Below are positions 7,864 through 16,106 of a DNA stretch of 35,355 nt, piece by piece. Position numbers and translations under genes: made by a program. The stretch is from a bacterium (GTDB lineage Bacteria > Actinomycetota > Thermoleophilia > Solirubrobacterales > Solirubrobacteraceae). Position 1 is the stretch's first letter, and every line of letters begins with the position of its first letter. The notes beneath the pieces are model-generated. The model was given only the letters and a program-made list of their open reading frames with translations, did not search any database and was not told where the DNA came from. The stretch is taken from the NCBI GenBank assembly GCA_021323635.1, contig JAJPKQ010000020.1:1-35355 (forward strand). The letters run 5' to 3'.

Positions 7864-10563
7864 ATGAGCGTCAAGGGACTGGAAGCCCTCTTTGAGCCGC
7901 GGGCGATCGCCGTGATCGGCGCCGGTGCCCAGCAGGAGCAGGTCGGGCACATCGTTCTGCGCAACCTCGTCGACGGCGACTTTGCGGGCGTCGTCTACCC
8001 GGTCAACCCGCATCGGGGTGCGATATCCGGCGTTCGCGCGCATGCTTCCGTCGCAGAGCTGCCGACAGCGGTGGACCTTGCGGTGATCTGCACGCCAGCG
8101 GCGGCCGTGCCGGCGGTCGTGCGCGAATGCGGTGAGCAGGGCGTCCGGGCGCTCGTCGTCCTCTCTGCCGGCTTCCGCGAGGCCGGTGCCCAGGGCAAGG
8201 GGCTCGAAGCCGAGCTTCGCTCCGAGCTCATGCGCTTTCCGGCAATGCGGCTGCTCGGGCCCAACTGCCTCGGGCTGATCGTGCCACGGCGCGCGCTCAA
8301 TGCGAGCTTCGGCGCAGTCATGCCCGCAGCCGGCCAGCTTGCCTTCATCTCCCAGTCCGGCGCGCTTGCGACCGCGATCATCGACTGGGCGCACAGCGAG
8401 GGCATCGGCTTCTCTTACGTCGTCACCCTCGGCAACATGCTCGACGTCGATGTCGCCGACGTGATCGATTATCTGGGCGAGGATCAGGCAACGCGCGGGC
8501 TGATCCTTTATGTCGAGTCAGTGACCAACGCGCGGCGCTTCATGTCCGCAGCCCGTGCCTTTGCGCGCAACCGCCCGATCATCGTCTACAAGGCCGGGCG
8601 CTTCGCCGCCTCTGCGCAGGCCGCCTTCTCGCACACCGGCTCGCTGGCGGGCGCTGATGACGTCTATGAAGCCGCATTCCGGCGCGCCGGGCTGGTGCGG
8701 GTCAGCCGCATCGAGGAAGTCTTCTCGACCGCCGGGCTGCTCGCGCGTGAGCAGCCTGCTCGCAGCGGCCGCCTCGCGATCGTGACCAACGCGGGCGGCC
8801 CCGCGGTGATGGCGACGGACGCGCTGCTGGCACGCGGCGGGACGCTCGCATCGCTCTCTGAGGAGACGCTCGCCAAGCTCGACGCGGCGCTCCCCGCGCC
8901 CTGGTCTCACGGCAATCCGATCGACGTGCTCGGCGATGCGAGGCGCGAGCGCTACGCAACCGCTGTCAGCGCAGCCCTTGCAGACCCGGGCGTCGACGGC
9001 GTGCTCGCAATCCTGACGCCACAGGCGATGAGCGACCCGATCGGATCGGCCTCAGCGCTGCTGGAGGCCGTCGGCCGCACCGAGATCGCCCGCAAGCCTG
9101 TGCTTGCGGCGTGGATGGGTGGCGACAGCGTGAAAAGGGCAGCGACGTTGCTTGCGCAGGGCGGAGTCGCAAGCTATGCCTACCCGGAGCAGGCGATCGA
9201 CGCCTTCATGGACCTTGTCGCCTACGCCCGCAACCTCGCGATCCTGCACGAAACGCCGCGCGCGGTGCCGGCGGCGCTGCATCTGAACCGGAGTCGGGCG
9301 ACAAGCGTGCTCGCGCAGGAAGGGCTCGGCGAGGAGCGGGGCGATGGCGCCCTCAGCGCGCACGTGACCAAGCGGCTGCTTGACGCCTACGGAATCGAGG
9401 TCACAGAGAGCGTTCGCGCGAGCGATGCGCGAAGCGCAGCCGCCGCTGCACACCGGATCGGCTTTCCGCTCGTGATGAAGATCGACTCGCCGCAGATCAC
9501 GCACAAGAGCGACATCGGTGGCGTGATCAGGGGACTCAGCACCGCCGAGCAGGTGGCAACCGCCTATGAGGAGATGGTGGCCCGCGTGCGCGAGCTGCGC
9601 CCACAGGCGACCGTGCGCGGCGTCACGCTCGAGCCGATGGTCAGGGACGTGCTGGTGGAGCTGCTGCTCGGCGCCCGCCAGGACGCGACCTTCGGCGCAG
9701 TCGTGCTCCTCGGTGCTGGCGGGACGGCAGCCGAGCTGCTGAGTGACCGCGTGCTCGAGCTGCCGCCGCTCAACGAGCGGCTAGCGCGTGCGGCGCTCGA
9801 ATCGCTGCGGGTCTGGCCCCTGCTGCGCGGCTATCGCGGCCGAGCCCAAGCGGCGGTCGAGCGCCTCGTGGAGGTGATGATCCGCTTCTCCTATCTGGTC
9901 GCCGATCACCCCGAGCTGCTCGAGGTCGAGATCAACCCGCTCGCGGTTCGCAGCGACGATGTCCTGGCGCTTGACGCGCGCGCGCTCGTCGACACAGAGC
10001 GTCTCGCCCATCCCCCTGCCCCGTTCTCGCATCTGGCGATCCGCCCCTATCCGGAGGAGCACACCCGCGAGGCGCTCACGCGCAGCGGCCTGCACGTGCG
10101 CCTGCGGGCGATCATGCCCGAGGACGAGCCGCGCTGGCATGAGATGCTCGACGCCTGCTCAGCCGAGTCGATCTTCAGACGCTTCCGCGCGCCCTTCAAG
10201 CACACGCACGAGGCCGCGTCGCGCTTCTGCTTCATCGACTACGACCGCGAGCTGGCGATCGTTGCGGAGCTGCTCGAGGGGCCAGACGCAGGCAGGCTTG
10301 CCGGCGTCGGGCGACTGGTAGCCGATCCAGATCGCCAGCGCGCCGAATATGCGCTGCTGATCGCCGACCCCTGGCAGAGGCAGGGGCTGGGCGACCTGAT
10401 CACCGAGCGATGTCTGGAGATCGCCCGCAGCTGGGGGCTCGAGAGCGTCTATGCAGAGACAGGCGCTGAGAACCTCGGCATGATCGCGGTGATGCGCTCG
10501 CATGGCTTCACTCTGTCGCGAAGGGCCGAGGAGGGCCTCGTCTGTGGGGAGCGCAAGCTCTAG
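7864..10563 (+). CDS. ADP-forming acyl-CoA synthetase fused to GNAT acetyltransferase (PatZ/Pat-like)
   Basis: The 899 residues follow the bacterial Pat architecture. An N-terminal CoA-binding Rossmann domain (about 1-130, with AVIGAG) is followed by succinyl-CoA-ligase-like domains (150-460, with GPNCLG and the SHTGS loop; H257 matches the phosphorylated His of ADP-forming acetyl-CoA synthetases). Next is an ATP-grasp domain (about 500-715, with PLVMKIDSPQITHKSDIGG), then a GNAT domain (about 740-899, with the acetyl-CoA loop QRQGLG at 838-843). In well-studied homologues the synthetase half only senses or binds acyl-CoA and the GNAT half acetylates lysines of metabolic enzymes. Here the His is present, so catalytic acetate activation remains possible. 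Length is close to E. coli PatZ (886). It is monocistronic and cytoplasmic. Confidence 0.92.
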   Translation: MSVKGLEALFEPRAIAVIGAGAQQEQVGHIVLRNLVDGDFAGVVYPVNPHRGAISGVRAHASVAELPTAVDLAVICTPAAAVPAVVRECGEQGVRALVVLSAGFREAGAQGKGLEAELRSELMRFPAMRLLGPNCLGLIVPRRALNASFGAVMPAAGQLAFISQSGALATAIIDWAHSEGIGFSYVVTLGNMLDVDVADVIDYLGEDQATRGLILYVESVTNARRFMSAARAFARNRPIIVYKAGRFAASAQAAFSHTGSLAGADDVYEAAFRRAGLVRVSRIEEVFSTAGLLAREQPARSGRLAIVTNAGGPAVMATDALLARGGTLASLSEETLAKLDAALPAPWSHGNPIDVLGDARRERYATAVSAALADPGVDGVLAILTPQAMSDPIGSASALLEAVGRTEIARKPVLAAWMGGDSVKRAATLLAQGGVASYAYPEQAIDAFMDLVAYARNLAILHETPRAVPAALHLNRSRATSVLAQEGLGEERGDGALSAHVTKRLLDAYGIEVTESVRASDARSAAAAAHRIGFPLVMKIDSPQITHKSDIGGVIRGLSTAEQVATAYEEMVARVRELRPQATVRGVTLEPMVRDVLVELLLGARQDATFGAVVLLGAGGTAAELLSDRVLELPPLNERLARAALESLRVWPLLRGYRGRAQAAVERLVEVMIRFSYLVADHPELLEVEINPLAVRSDDVLALDARALVDTERLAHPPAPFSHLAIRPYPEEHTREALTRSGLHVRLRAIMPEDEPRWHEMLDACSAESIFRRFRAPFKHTHEAASRFCFIDYDRELAIVAELLEGPDAGRLAGVGRLVADPDRQRAEYALLIADPWQRQGLGDLITERCLEIARSWGLESVYAETGAENLGMIAVMRSHGFTLSRRAEEGLVCGERKL

Positions 10564-10580
10564 GGCGCCGCGATCAGCGC

Positions 10581-11006
10581 TCATACGAAGGTGAAGCTCG
10601 CCTTGCCCGCGGCGCAGTGCACGAGGACGTGCGAGCCGCCAGGCTCCGGGCGGCAGCGAAAACGACCCAGATGGAAGCGCAGCTTCCGCCGCGCCCGCGC
10701 GCGGCGCTCTCCGGCGATCACCCAGCCATAGTGCGGGCGCACCAAGGCCAGCGCGCGCCCACAGGCGATGTCGCACGCCGTGAGCATCGCGCCGCGCGAG
10801 TAGCGGCCGCCTGCCAGCGACCTGCCGGCGTGGTAGGCGCTGCAGTTGATCAGCTTGGGGGCAGGCGGCGCCGCAAGCGCCCGCGAAGCGCCTGGCAGCA
10901 GCACAGCGCCCACCGCCAGCATCCCAGCCGGCGCCAGCTGGCGCGCGAGGCGCATCCGATCAAGCGCAGCAACAGCAGCACACGTGCTGATCGGGCCCCG
11001 CGACAT
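10581..11006 (-). CDS. Secreted hypothetical protein (141 aa)
   Basis: The N terminus has positive residues (RMRLAR), a hydrophobic stretch (about 26-43) and an ALAAPPAP cleavage-like site, so it is probably exported. The mature part has six Cys: two N-terminal (INCS and TACD), two closely following or central (IACG and RFRC), and one near the end (HCAAG). This suggests disulfide bonding outside the cell. I do not recognise the family. It ends 17 bases from the convergent acyl-CoA synthetase/GNAT gene and lies downstream of, and co-oriented with, the PadR gene (94 bases between). Confidence 0.6.
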   Translation of the reverse strand: MSRGPISTCAAVAALDRMRLARQLAPAGMLAVGAVLLPGASRALAAPPAPKLINCSAYHAGRSLAGGRYSRGAMLTACDIACGRALALVRPHYGWVIAGERRARARRKLRFHLGRFRCRPEPGGSHVLVHCAAGKASFTFV

Positions 11007-11099
11007 CCCGGCAGGCTACTACCAGCGGCTGCGCTCCTGCGCGGCAGCGCGCAGGTGCTGCCCGCAGCGCTGCGGGCAGCGCCCCGAGGGGCGCATGCC

Positions 11100-11759
11100 T
11101 CACTCATCGGCGCCCGCGGGCGTTTCCTCCTCATCGTCACCAGCGAGCACTCGATAGAGCTCGCGCCTGGCCCGGGTCAGAATCCTCTGTGCCTGCGCCA
11201 GCTGCACGTCGCTGCCCGTGCGCAGCACCTGGACGGCCGCCGCTGCGGCCGCACGCATGCTCTGCGCCAGCTCCTGGACGTGGTCGCCGGCATCGCGACG
11301 GAGCTCCTCCCAGGGCGCCGGGCGCTCCGGGCCGCGAGCATCAACCTGCCTGCGCCCCGCGTCGGTGAGCGCAAACAGCCTCCTGCCGTCGACCTCTTCG
11401 GCGCTGATCAGCTGCTCGTCCTCCAGCTGCTGGAGTGCGGGGTAGACAGATCCCGGGCTCGGGCTCCACAGGCCGCCGCTGCGCTCCTCCAGCTCCTGCA
11501 TGATCTGATAGCCGTTGCGCGGCTGCTCAGCCAGCAGCAGCAGGATTGCTGAGCGGACGTCGCCGCGGCGCGCCTTGCGGCCGCGCCGGTGACCGCCAGC
11601 CCCAAGGCCGCCGAGCCCTCCGGCGCCTGGGCCGCCCGCGCCGCGCCAATGGCGCGCTCCGCCGCCTCGCGCGCCCATCGCGTGCAAAGCCGCCCTCAGC
11701 GCATCCCGATCGCGCCTGCCACAGCCTCGCTCGCCGAGGCTCATCGCATGTGCCTGCAT
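11100..11759 (-). CDS. PadR family transcriptional regulator
   Basis: The DNA-binding domain is clear at about residues 68-140: DVRSAILLLLAEQPRNGYQI, then ELEERSGGLWSPSPGSVYPA, LQQLEDEQLI and the GRRLFALTDAGRR wing. These are the PadR winged-helix signatures. The C-terminal 75 residues are helical, as in the family, and should form the dimer. The N-terminal 65 residues are an unusual Gly/Arg/Ala-rich extension with many HAM and GG patches. Start choice: the ATG at 11759 has AAGGA eight bases upstream. The frame is open further, to 12116, but that part is implausible. An AT-rich dyad sits 29 bases before the start, so autoregulation is likely. No efflux gene, the usual target, lies adjacent. 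Confidence 0.85.
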   Translation of the reverse strand: MQAHAMSLGERGCGRRDRDALRAALHAMGARGGGARHWRGAGGPGAGGLGGLGAGGHRRGRKARRGDVRSAILLLLAEQPRNGYQIMQELEERSGGLWSPSPGSVYPALQQLEDEQLISAEEVDGRRLFALTDAGRRQVDARGPERPAPWEELRRDAGDHVQELAQSMRAAAAAAVQVLRTGSDVQLAQAQRILTRARRELYRVLAGDDEEETPAGADE

Positions 11760-11787
11760 TCGATCATTCCTTTCTGCAATCGGTGTA

Positions 11788-11803
11788 TCTCGATATATCA
11801 CGA
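11788..11803. promoter_or_regulatory. Imperfect AT-rich dyad upstream of padR, probable operator
   Basis: TCTCGATA-TATCACGA is an imperfect dyad (6 of 8 arm positions pair) centred on GATATATC. It also reads as a tandem repeat of ATC-N-CGATAT. The stretch 11784-11815 is strikingly AT-rich for this genome. PadR proteins bind AT-rich dyads at their own promoters, so this is the best operator candidate. The rest of the gap 11816-12115 shows no gene that I can support. Confidence 0.5.
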
Positions 11804-12115
11804 TATTATCATTAGTCTGCTCAGCCCTCGTCGCGGTCGACGCTGGAGCAGCCGGCAGCCGCTGCGGCTTCGCCTTGCTTTCAACCCCACATGCGCCAGC
11901 GGCATCCAAGGGGCGCCGGCAGATCCCGGGCCGGCCAGTAGTTAACCGAGGGAAGGACTGTGGCAAACGGCGCAAGGCCCATGCCGCGCTCTCTAATAGC
12001 CTCCTGACGGTGACCATCACGGGCTCCGGCAACTGCGGTGGATGAGACCTCCGCCGGCAGGTAACGCAAGCCGCAGCCGCGCCTGACATCTCAGTGAGCC
12101 GACAAAGGAGGCACA

Positions 12116-12508
12116 ATGGCGCAACAGCCCAGCAGCGAGATCCAGCCCGAGGACGTCAGCAACGGGGGTCAGCCGGATCCCCAGCCGGTCGCTCCCGAGG
12201 ACGAGTCCCAGCAGAGCGAGGGAGCAGGAGGGCAGCTTGGTGGCCAGCCACAGCCCTGGGGTGAGTGGACGCCTGATGTAGAGTCGCGCTCCGAAGCGCA
12301 TGCGGACAGGCGCCTGCGCTCGGGCCTCATCGCGGGCGGTGCGTTGGCCGGCGGCGGCGCGCTTGCGCTGATCGCAAGTCGCCGGCGGGCGCACACGCGG
12401 CGCTCGGCCCCGAGGCAAGCCCTGCTCGTGCCCGAGCGGCTGAGGCGCATCGGCAGGCGCCGCCCATCTCAGCTGGAGCTGCTTGGCAGCCGGCTTTGGC
12501 ACCGCTAG
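12116..12508 (+). CDS. Hypothetical protein with single membrane helix (130 aa)
   Basis: A textbook Shine-Dalgarno, AAAGGAGG, sits five bases before the ATG. The first 65 residues are disordered, rich in Gln, Glu, Pro and Gly. A Gly/Ala-rich hydrophobic segment follows at about residues 70-86 (GLIAGGALAGGGALALIA), flanked by Arg on both sides. The tail is strongly basic. A single-pass membrane protein with a basic cytoplasmic tail fits best; a glycine-zipper type helix is also possible. I know no family. It is convergent with the eRF1-like gene, whose end is 100 bases away. Confidence 0.7.
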   Translation: MAQQPSSEIQPEDVSNGGQPDPQPVAPEDESQQSEGAGGQLGGQPQPWGEWTPDVESRSEAHADRRLRSGLIAGGALAGGGALALIASRRRAHTRRSAPRQALLVPERLRRIGRRRPSQLELLGSRLWHR

Positions 12509-12607
12509 CCGGTCCTCGACCGGCCGCCTGAGGGTGGCGATGCGCGGTGGCAAGCGCACGCCGATTGAGGCGCCGACGGATGCGTGCGCCGACTGCGTCG
12601 GACGCCC

Positions 12608-13759
12608 TCAGTAGCGCAGCAGCGCGGCAATCGAGCCGAAGTCGGCAAGCTCAGCGCGGCGGTGATGGAAGACCAGCACCTCGGCATCCTGCGCGAGCCC
12701 AGCCTCGATCGCCGCGCCCGCGACATCCTCACGCCTCTCAAGCATGCTGTGATCTACCGGACATGACGTCACATCGCAGTTTGTTGTCAGCCATCCACAG
12801 CGCGGGCAGACGAGCCCGGGCTCGCTGTAGGACTCCGATATGAGCAGCGCGCGCACGCGGCGCTCGTTGAGCAGCGCCAATACCTCATCGGCGCCCGCAG
12901 AGGCATGGTCGCCGGGCGCCATCCCCTCACGCAGGCGCACGAGCGCCCTGTCCTCATGTTCGCGCTCGGAGGCTTCGATTGCTGGCAGCGCGCGATGGAG
13001 CACCTCGTCTGCTGAGCTGCGCTCGACATCGATCTCGAAGTGGCCCGCAAGACGCCTGCGCAGCTCGGAGTGCAGCGCCCGCTGCGCGCGCGCATGGAGC
13101 TCCGAGGGCCCCCCGATCAGCAGCCGCTCGAAGGGCTCGCGCTGGAAGTGGCCGAAGATCGCCTCGCAGCTGGCTGTGATGTGCTCTTCGACCTCGCGCT
13201 CGATCCCCCGTTGGAAGCGCGCCTGCGACCAGCCGCCCTGAGCATGACGGCGGTGCACATCATCGAGCGCTCCCTCAACCTCGGTCAAGCGCTCACGCGT
13301 GCCGCGAAAGACTCGGGCTGAGCGACGAGAAATCAGCAGCGCAGCCCAGCGTTCGGCTGCGGTGAGCTCGATCAGCGGCTCGATGAACGGCCGGCGCCCC
13401 ACCGTCACCGCCGGCGCAACCGGACGCGGAAGCCTGACGACCTCAAAGATGCCGGCCGCCTCCGAGCAGAAGATCGCGAGCCCGCGCGCGGAGGGCGGAG
13501 CAAGCTCGTCCCTGCCGGCAAGTCGCTCGCGCAGGTGCTCGATGTCGCGCAGCAGCGCGAGCCGCTCTGAGCGCGAGCGGCAGCCCGCTTCAAGCTGCTG
13601 GCGCTGCGCTGACTCCAGCAGCGAGTCCAGCTCGGCACGGCGGTCGCGCACGTGTGGAAAGCGCCCAGGATCGAGGTCGAGGTAGACGCTCAGGATGCTC
13701 TCGTCGCTCGAGGGGAGCGCTGAGAGCCGGTCAAGCAGCCGTGTGGCGGTGCTTGCCAT
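12608..13759 (-). CDS. eRF1-like protein of the Vms1/baeRF superfamily with C-terminal zinc ribbon
   Basis: The start MASTATRLLDRLSALPSSDE and VYLDLDPGRF are typical of bacterial eRF1-like (baeRF) proteins related to Vms1/ANKZF1 peptidyl-tRNA hydrolases. Residues 172-184 (HAQGGWSQARFQR) occupy the place of the GGQ-type catalytic loop, with Q178 as the likely Gln. A L7Ae-like domain follows at about 270-383, interrupted by a zinc ribbon with C318, C321, C328 and C333. The protein ends FGSIAALLRY. By analogy it may release or cleave peptidyl-tRNA on stalled ribosomes; this is inferred. The frame extends upstream to 13918, but homologues start near the ATG at 13759. It is a single gene of 383 residues, with no ribosome-rescue partner nearby. 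Confidence 0.8.
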   Translation of the reverse strand: MASTATRLLDRLSALPSSDESILSVYLDLDPGRFPHVRDRRAELDSLLESAQRQQLEAGCRSRSERLALLRDIEHLRERLAGRDELAPPSARGLAIFCSEAAGIFEVVRLPRPVAPAVTVGRRPFIEPLIELTAAERWAALLISRRSARVFRGTRERLTEVEGALDDVHRRHAQGGWSQARFQRGIEREVEEHITASCEAIFGHFQREPFERLLIGGPSELHARAQRALHSELRRRLAGHFEIDVERSSADEVLHRALPAIEASEREHEDRALVRLREGMAPGDHASAGADEVLALLNERRVRALLISESYSEPGLVCPRCGWLTTNCDVTSCPVDHSMLERREDVAGAAIEAGLAQDAEVLVFHHRRAELADFGSIAALLRY

Positions 13760-14003
13760 CAGCCTGCAGCTCGAACGCTTGCAGCGCTCAGCGCCCTCCG
13801 CACTGCGCCGGGAGGAGGAGCGGCGCATTCTGCTGCGGAGGGCGCTTGCACGGGAGGAGTGATGCTCCAACTTGGCCGGCACCAGCGGGGCCGGAGGCCG
13901 GCTGATGTCACTACGCAACGCAAGCTATTGCGTTCGTGGTGCGCACGCATCAGCGATCTACCGCCGGGTGCACGTGGAAAGCTACGTAGCACCGCCGCTG
14001 CCC

Positions 14004-14492
14004 CTAGGCCTCGCCCCAGGCCATGACGCCACAGATGTCCAGCGTCGAGAGCAGCCCTACCGGCCGGCCGTGCTCGGCGCCCACCACTATCAGGTGCTCG
14101 GCGCCGTGCTCGGCCATCAGCTGAGCCGCGAGCTCGAGCTGCTCTGCGCTGCTCACCGTGGGTGGATTGCGCACCGCCACCTCACCGGCCGTGCGATCCT
14201 CGAATGGGATCCCCTCACCGCTCATCGCAACGCGAACGAGGTCCAGCGCCGAAATCAGGCCCCAGTCATCGAGAGCGCCCGCTTTCGGGCCAGCCACCAC
14301 GATGCAGTGGATGTGGCGCGTCGCGAGCATGCGCGCCAGGTCACGAAGCGGCGTCTCGGGCGGCACGCTGATCACGCCCGGATGCATTGCATCCTCAACG
14401 CGCGCGTGCGCCAGGTGCGGCAGGCGAAAGCTGCCCGGTCTCGCGCTGTCACCGGCCCCGCTCGCGTGCGGCGATCCTTGGGCGATGCTCAT
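14004..14492 (-). CDS. Tandem CBS domain protein
   Basis: The 162-residue product is almost entirely a CBS pair. The first repeat, at about 38-95, has VEDAMHPGVISVPPETPLRD and HIHCIVVAGP. The second, at about 104-160, has AGEVAVRNPPTVSSAEQLEL, then HGAEHLIVVG and RPVGLLSTLDI. CBS pairs bind adenine nucleotides or SAM and act as energy sensors; the ligand here cannot be read from sequence. There is no attached effector domain. The start chosen is ATG 14492; the frame continues to 14576 but that part looks non-coding. It lies downstream of, and in the same direction as, DUF779, separated by 108 bases that contain a perfect palindrome. Confidence 0.85.
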   Translation of the reverse strand: MSIAQGSPHASGAGDSARPGSFRLPHLAHARVEDAMHPGVISVPPETPLRDLARMLATRHIHCIVVAGPKAGALDDWGLISALDLVRVAMSGEGIPFEDRTAGEVAVRNPPTVSSAEQLELAAQLMAEHGAEHLIVVGAEHGRPVGLLSTLDICGVMAWGEA

Positions 14493-14586
14493 GGCTGTCC
14501 GCTCTCGGTCATTGGCACATCCCAGGCTAGGATCGAGCGCCGCTGCGCTGCATCGGTGATTTGGCCCCCATTGCAAGCGGACAACT

Positions 14587-14601
14587 ACGGTCGTCGACCG
14601 T
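14587..14601. repeat. Perfect inverted repeat between DUF779 and CBS genes
   Basis: ACGGTCG-T-CGACCGT has seven-base perfect arms around one base. It touches the stop codon of the DUF779 gene and lies 95 bases upstream of the CBS start. It is too tight to make a normal hairpin loop and there is no T run, so an operator is at least as likely as a terminator. Confidence 0.4.
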
Positions 14602-14972
14602 CACTCGGTACGGCTAACGAAGTGAGCGCCGAGCAGAGACTCCAGCGAGCGGTCCTCCTCGACGCCGGGCGCAACATCGATCTGGAAGACCGGCCGACCC
14701 CAGCGCTCGTACTGGTTGGCGTCGATGAAGAACGAGCAACCGCCAATTTCACCCAGACGCAGGTCGTTTTCAGCGCTCGGCAGCTCGCCTTCGGGCACGC
14801 AGATCAGTGCGCTGCTGGCGCAGCGTCCGCCAGATTGGACGAAGACCAGCGACCCGTGCTCGGCGCGCAGGCGCTCGATCAGCGCCAGCGCCCGTGGGGT
14901 CGCCTTCACGGGCCCGTCCGCCCGACGGGAGGCAAGCGCGTTCGTGTGCGCCTGTGCGCGCCGCGCGATCAT
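14601..14972 (-). CDS. DUF779 family protein
   Basis: The core at about residues 22-120 matches DUF779: VKATPRALALIERLRAEHGS, then VFVQSGGRCASSALICVPEGE, NDLRLGEIGGCSFFID, YERWGRPVFQIDVAPG and a C-terminal SLESLLG. The family is usually encoded beside an aldehyde dehydrogenase and is thought to assist it. No such gene lies in this window. The conserved double Cys of the SGGCC motif is changed to Gly-Arg-Cys here, so one Cys is lost. The start ATG overlaps the stop of a 28-codon ORF (TGATG), so translation is coupled to it. Function is unknown. Confidence 0.8.
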   Translation of the reverse strand: MIARRAQAHTNALASRRADGPVKATPRALALIERLRAEHGSLVFVQSGGRCASSALICVPEGELPSAENDLRLGEIGGCSFFIDANQYERWGRPVFQIDVAPGVEEDRSLESLLGAHFVSRTE

Positions 14973-15058
14973 CAGCTATCGCAACGCTCCTTGACCTCCA
15001 CCGTGCCGCCGGAGCTCTCCTGGCCCTCATGTATGCCGTGCCTCTTGCTGACTGCCAT
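14972..15058 (-). CDS. 28-residue ORF translationally coupled to DUF779
   Basis: An AAGGAG site lies seven bases before the ATG, and the stop TGA shares its A with the ATG of DUF779 (TGATG). The peptide starts MAVSKRHGIHEGQ and ends VEVKERCDS, hydrophilic with one Cys near the C terminus. The strong ribosome-binding site belongs to this ORF and not to DUF779, so it probably carries translation into DUF779. It could be a leader used for coupling or a real micro-protein. No family is recognised. Confidence 0.5.
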   Translation of the reverse strand: MAVSKRHGIHEGQESSGGTVEVKERCDS

Positions 15059-15362
15059 CTCAAAGCTCCTTGCTCGCTCTGGAAGGACTCTGCCTCGACC
15101 AGACTTGCGCTAGCCCAACCTGCCAGCCGCCGCGGCGGCCGACATCCGTGCTGACCGCCTCTCGCGTTCAGTGCTTAACCCTGAGCGCATGTCCGCTTGC
15201 GGCGGTGGCGCCCTAGCGAGCACAGGCGCCTGCGGCGCACGCAGCGGATCACGGCGCGCTCCGTAGTTCGCCGTGGCCGATCAGCGCGCCTGCCCTGATG
15301 AGCGCCGCGCGCGCGGTCGACATGATCGTGGACGTGCCGGAAGCGCACAGAGCATCTCCCAG
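15059..15362. other. Divergent intergenic region between the DUF779 leader and the CpsB-like gene
   Basis: About 300 bases separate the two divergent transcription units. I see no reading frame with a ribosome-binding site and no convincing hairpin. It should hold both promoters, but no clear -35/-10 pair stands out. Confidence 0.4.
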
Positions 15363-16103
15363 ATGGATGGAGCAGCTCTGATCGACCTGCACTGCCACAT
15401 TCTGCCCGCCCTTGACGACGGCGCGCTGGATATGAGCGACAGCGTCGCGATGGCGCGTGAAGCCGCGCGGGACGGCATCGAGGTGGTGTGCGCAACGCCG
15501 CACATCCGCTCCGACCATGACGTGCGCATCGAGCAGCTGCCCGAGCGCATCGAGGAGCTGCAGGGTCAGCTCGACGCTCGCGGCGTGCCCGTGCGGATCG
15601 CCCAGGGCGCAGAGATCTCGCAGCTCTCAGCTGAAACGCTGAGTGACCGGCACCTGCGCACGCTCTCGCTCGGTGGCGGAGGCTGGATTCTGCTCGAGCC
15701 CGCATCGGGGCCGATCGCCGAGCGGCTGCCCGCGCTCGCAGGCGAGCTCGCAGCACGAACGACGGGGGTGATCGTCGCGCACCCCGAGCGCCATGCGGGC
15801 ACGAACATCGTGCAGCAGCTGTGTGCGCTTCGTGACCGCGGCTGCCTGCTGCAATGGACGGCGGATTTTGTCGCACGTGCCGACCCGGAGGACCCTGGCG
15901 CGCTGGTGCTGCGGCTGGCGCGTGAAGGGCTTGTGCACCTGCTCTCAAGCGACGCTCACTCCTCTCATGGCGGTCGGCCGCTGAAGCTGCGCGCGGGCTT
16001 CGATCGCCTGCGCGCGGTCTGCACGCCTGAGCAGGTCGCATGGATGGCCGAGGTCGCGCCCGCTGCAATCCTGCGGGGAGAGCTGCTCACGCCGCCTTGG
16101 TGA
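15363..16103 (+). CDS. CpsB/CapC-type PHP-domain tyrosine phosphatase
   Basis: The 246-residue product has all PHP metal-binding motifs in order: DLHCHILPALDDGA (about 7-20), CATPHI (about 42-47), QGAEIS (about 80-85), VAHPERH (about 138-144) and SSDAHSS (about 197-203). This matches Gram-positive CpsB/YwqE manganese-dependent protein tyrosine phosphatases, which dephosphorylate the bacterial tyrosine kinase controlling capsule or exopolysaccharide chain length. No tyrosine kinase or polysaccharide gene is adjacent, so the target is not evident. The start is ATG 15363; the frame is open to 15273, but the protein family starts at this Met. It ends three bases from the convergent PfkB gene. Confidence 0.85.
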   Translation: MDGAALIDLHCHILPALDDGALDMSDSVAMAREAARDGIEVVCATPHIRSDHDVRIEQLPERIEELQGQLDARGVPVRIAQGAEISQLSAETLSDRHLRTLSLGGGGWILLEPASGPIAERLPALAGELAARTTGVIVAHPERHAGTNIVQQLCALRDRGCLLQWTADFVARADPEDPGALVLRLAREGLVHLLSSDAHSSHGGRPLKLRAGFDRLRAVCTPEQVAWMAEVAPAAILRGELLTPPW

Positions 16104-16106
16104 TCC

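Noticed and set aside
10617-11552. A 311-codon plus-strand frame over the secreted protein and PadR genes
   Set aside because: Its translation is Arg/Ala-rich without motifs; the PadR domain on the minus strand is unambiguous.
11760-12116. Extension of the PadR gene to an upstream ATG at 12116
   Set aside because: The extension crosses the AT-rich operator and lacks a ribosome-binding site; the ATG at 11759 has AAGGA.
13872-15113. A 413-codon plus-strand frame over the CBS and DUF779 genes
   Set aside because: The opposite strand carries recognised CBS and DUF779 domains.
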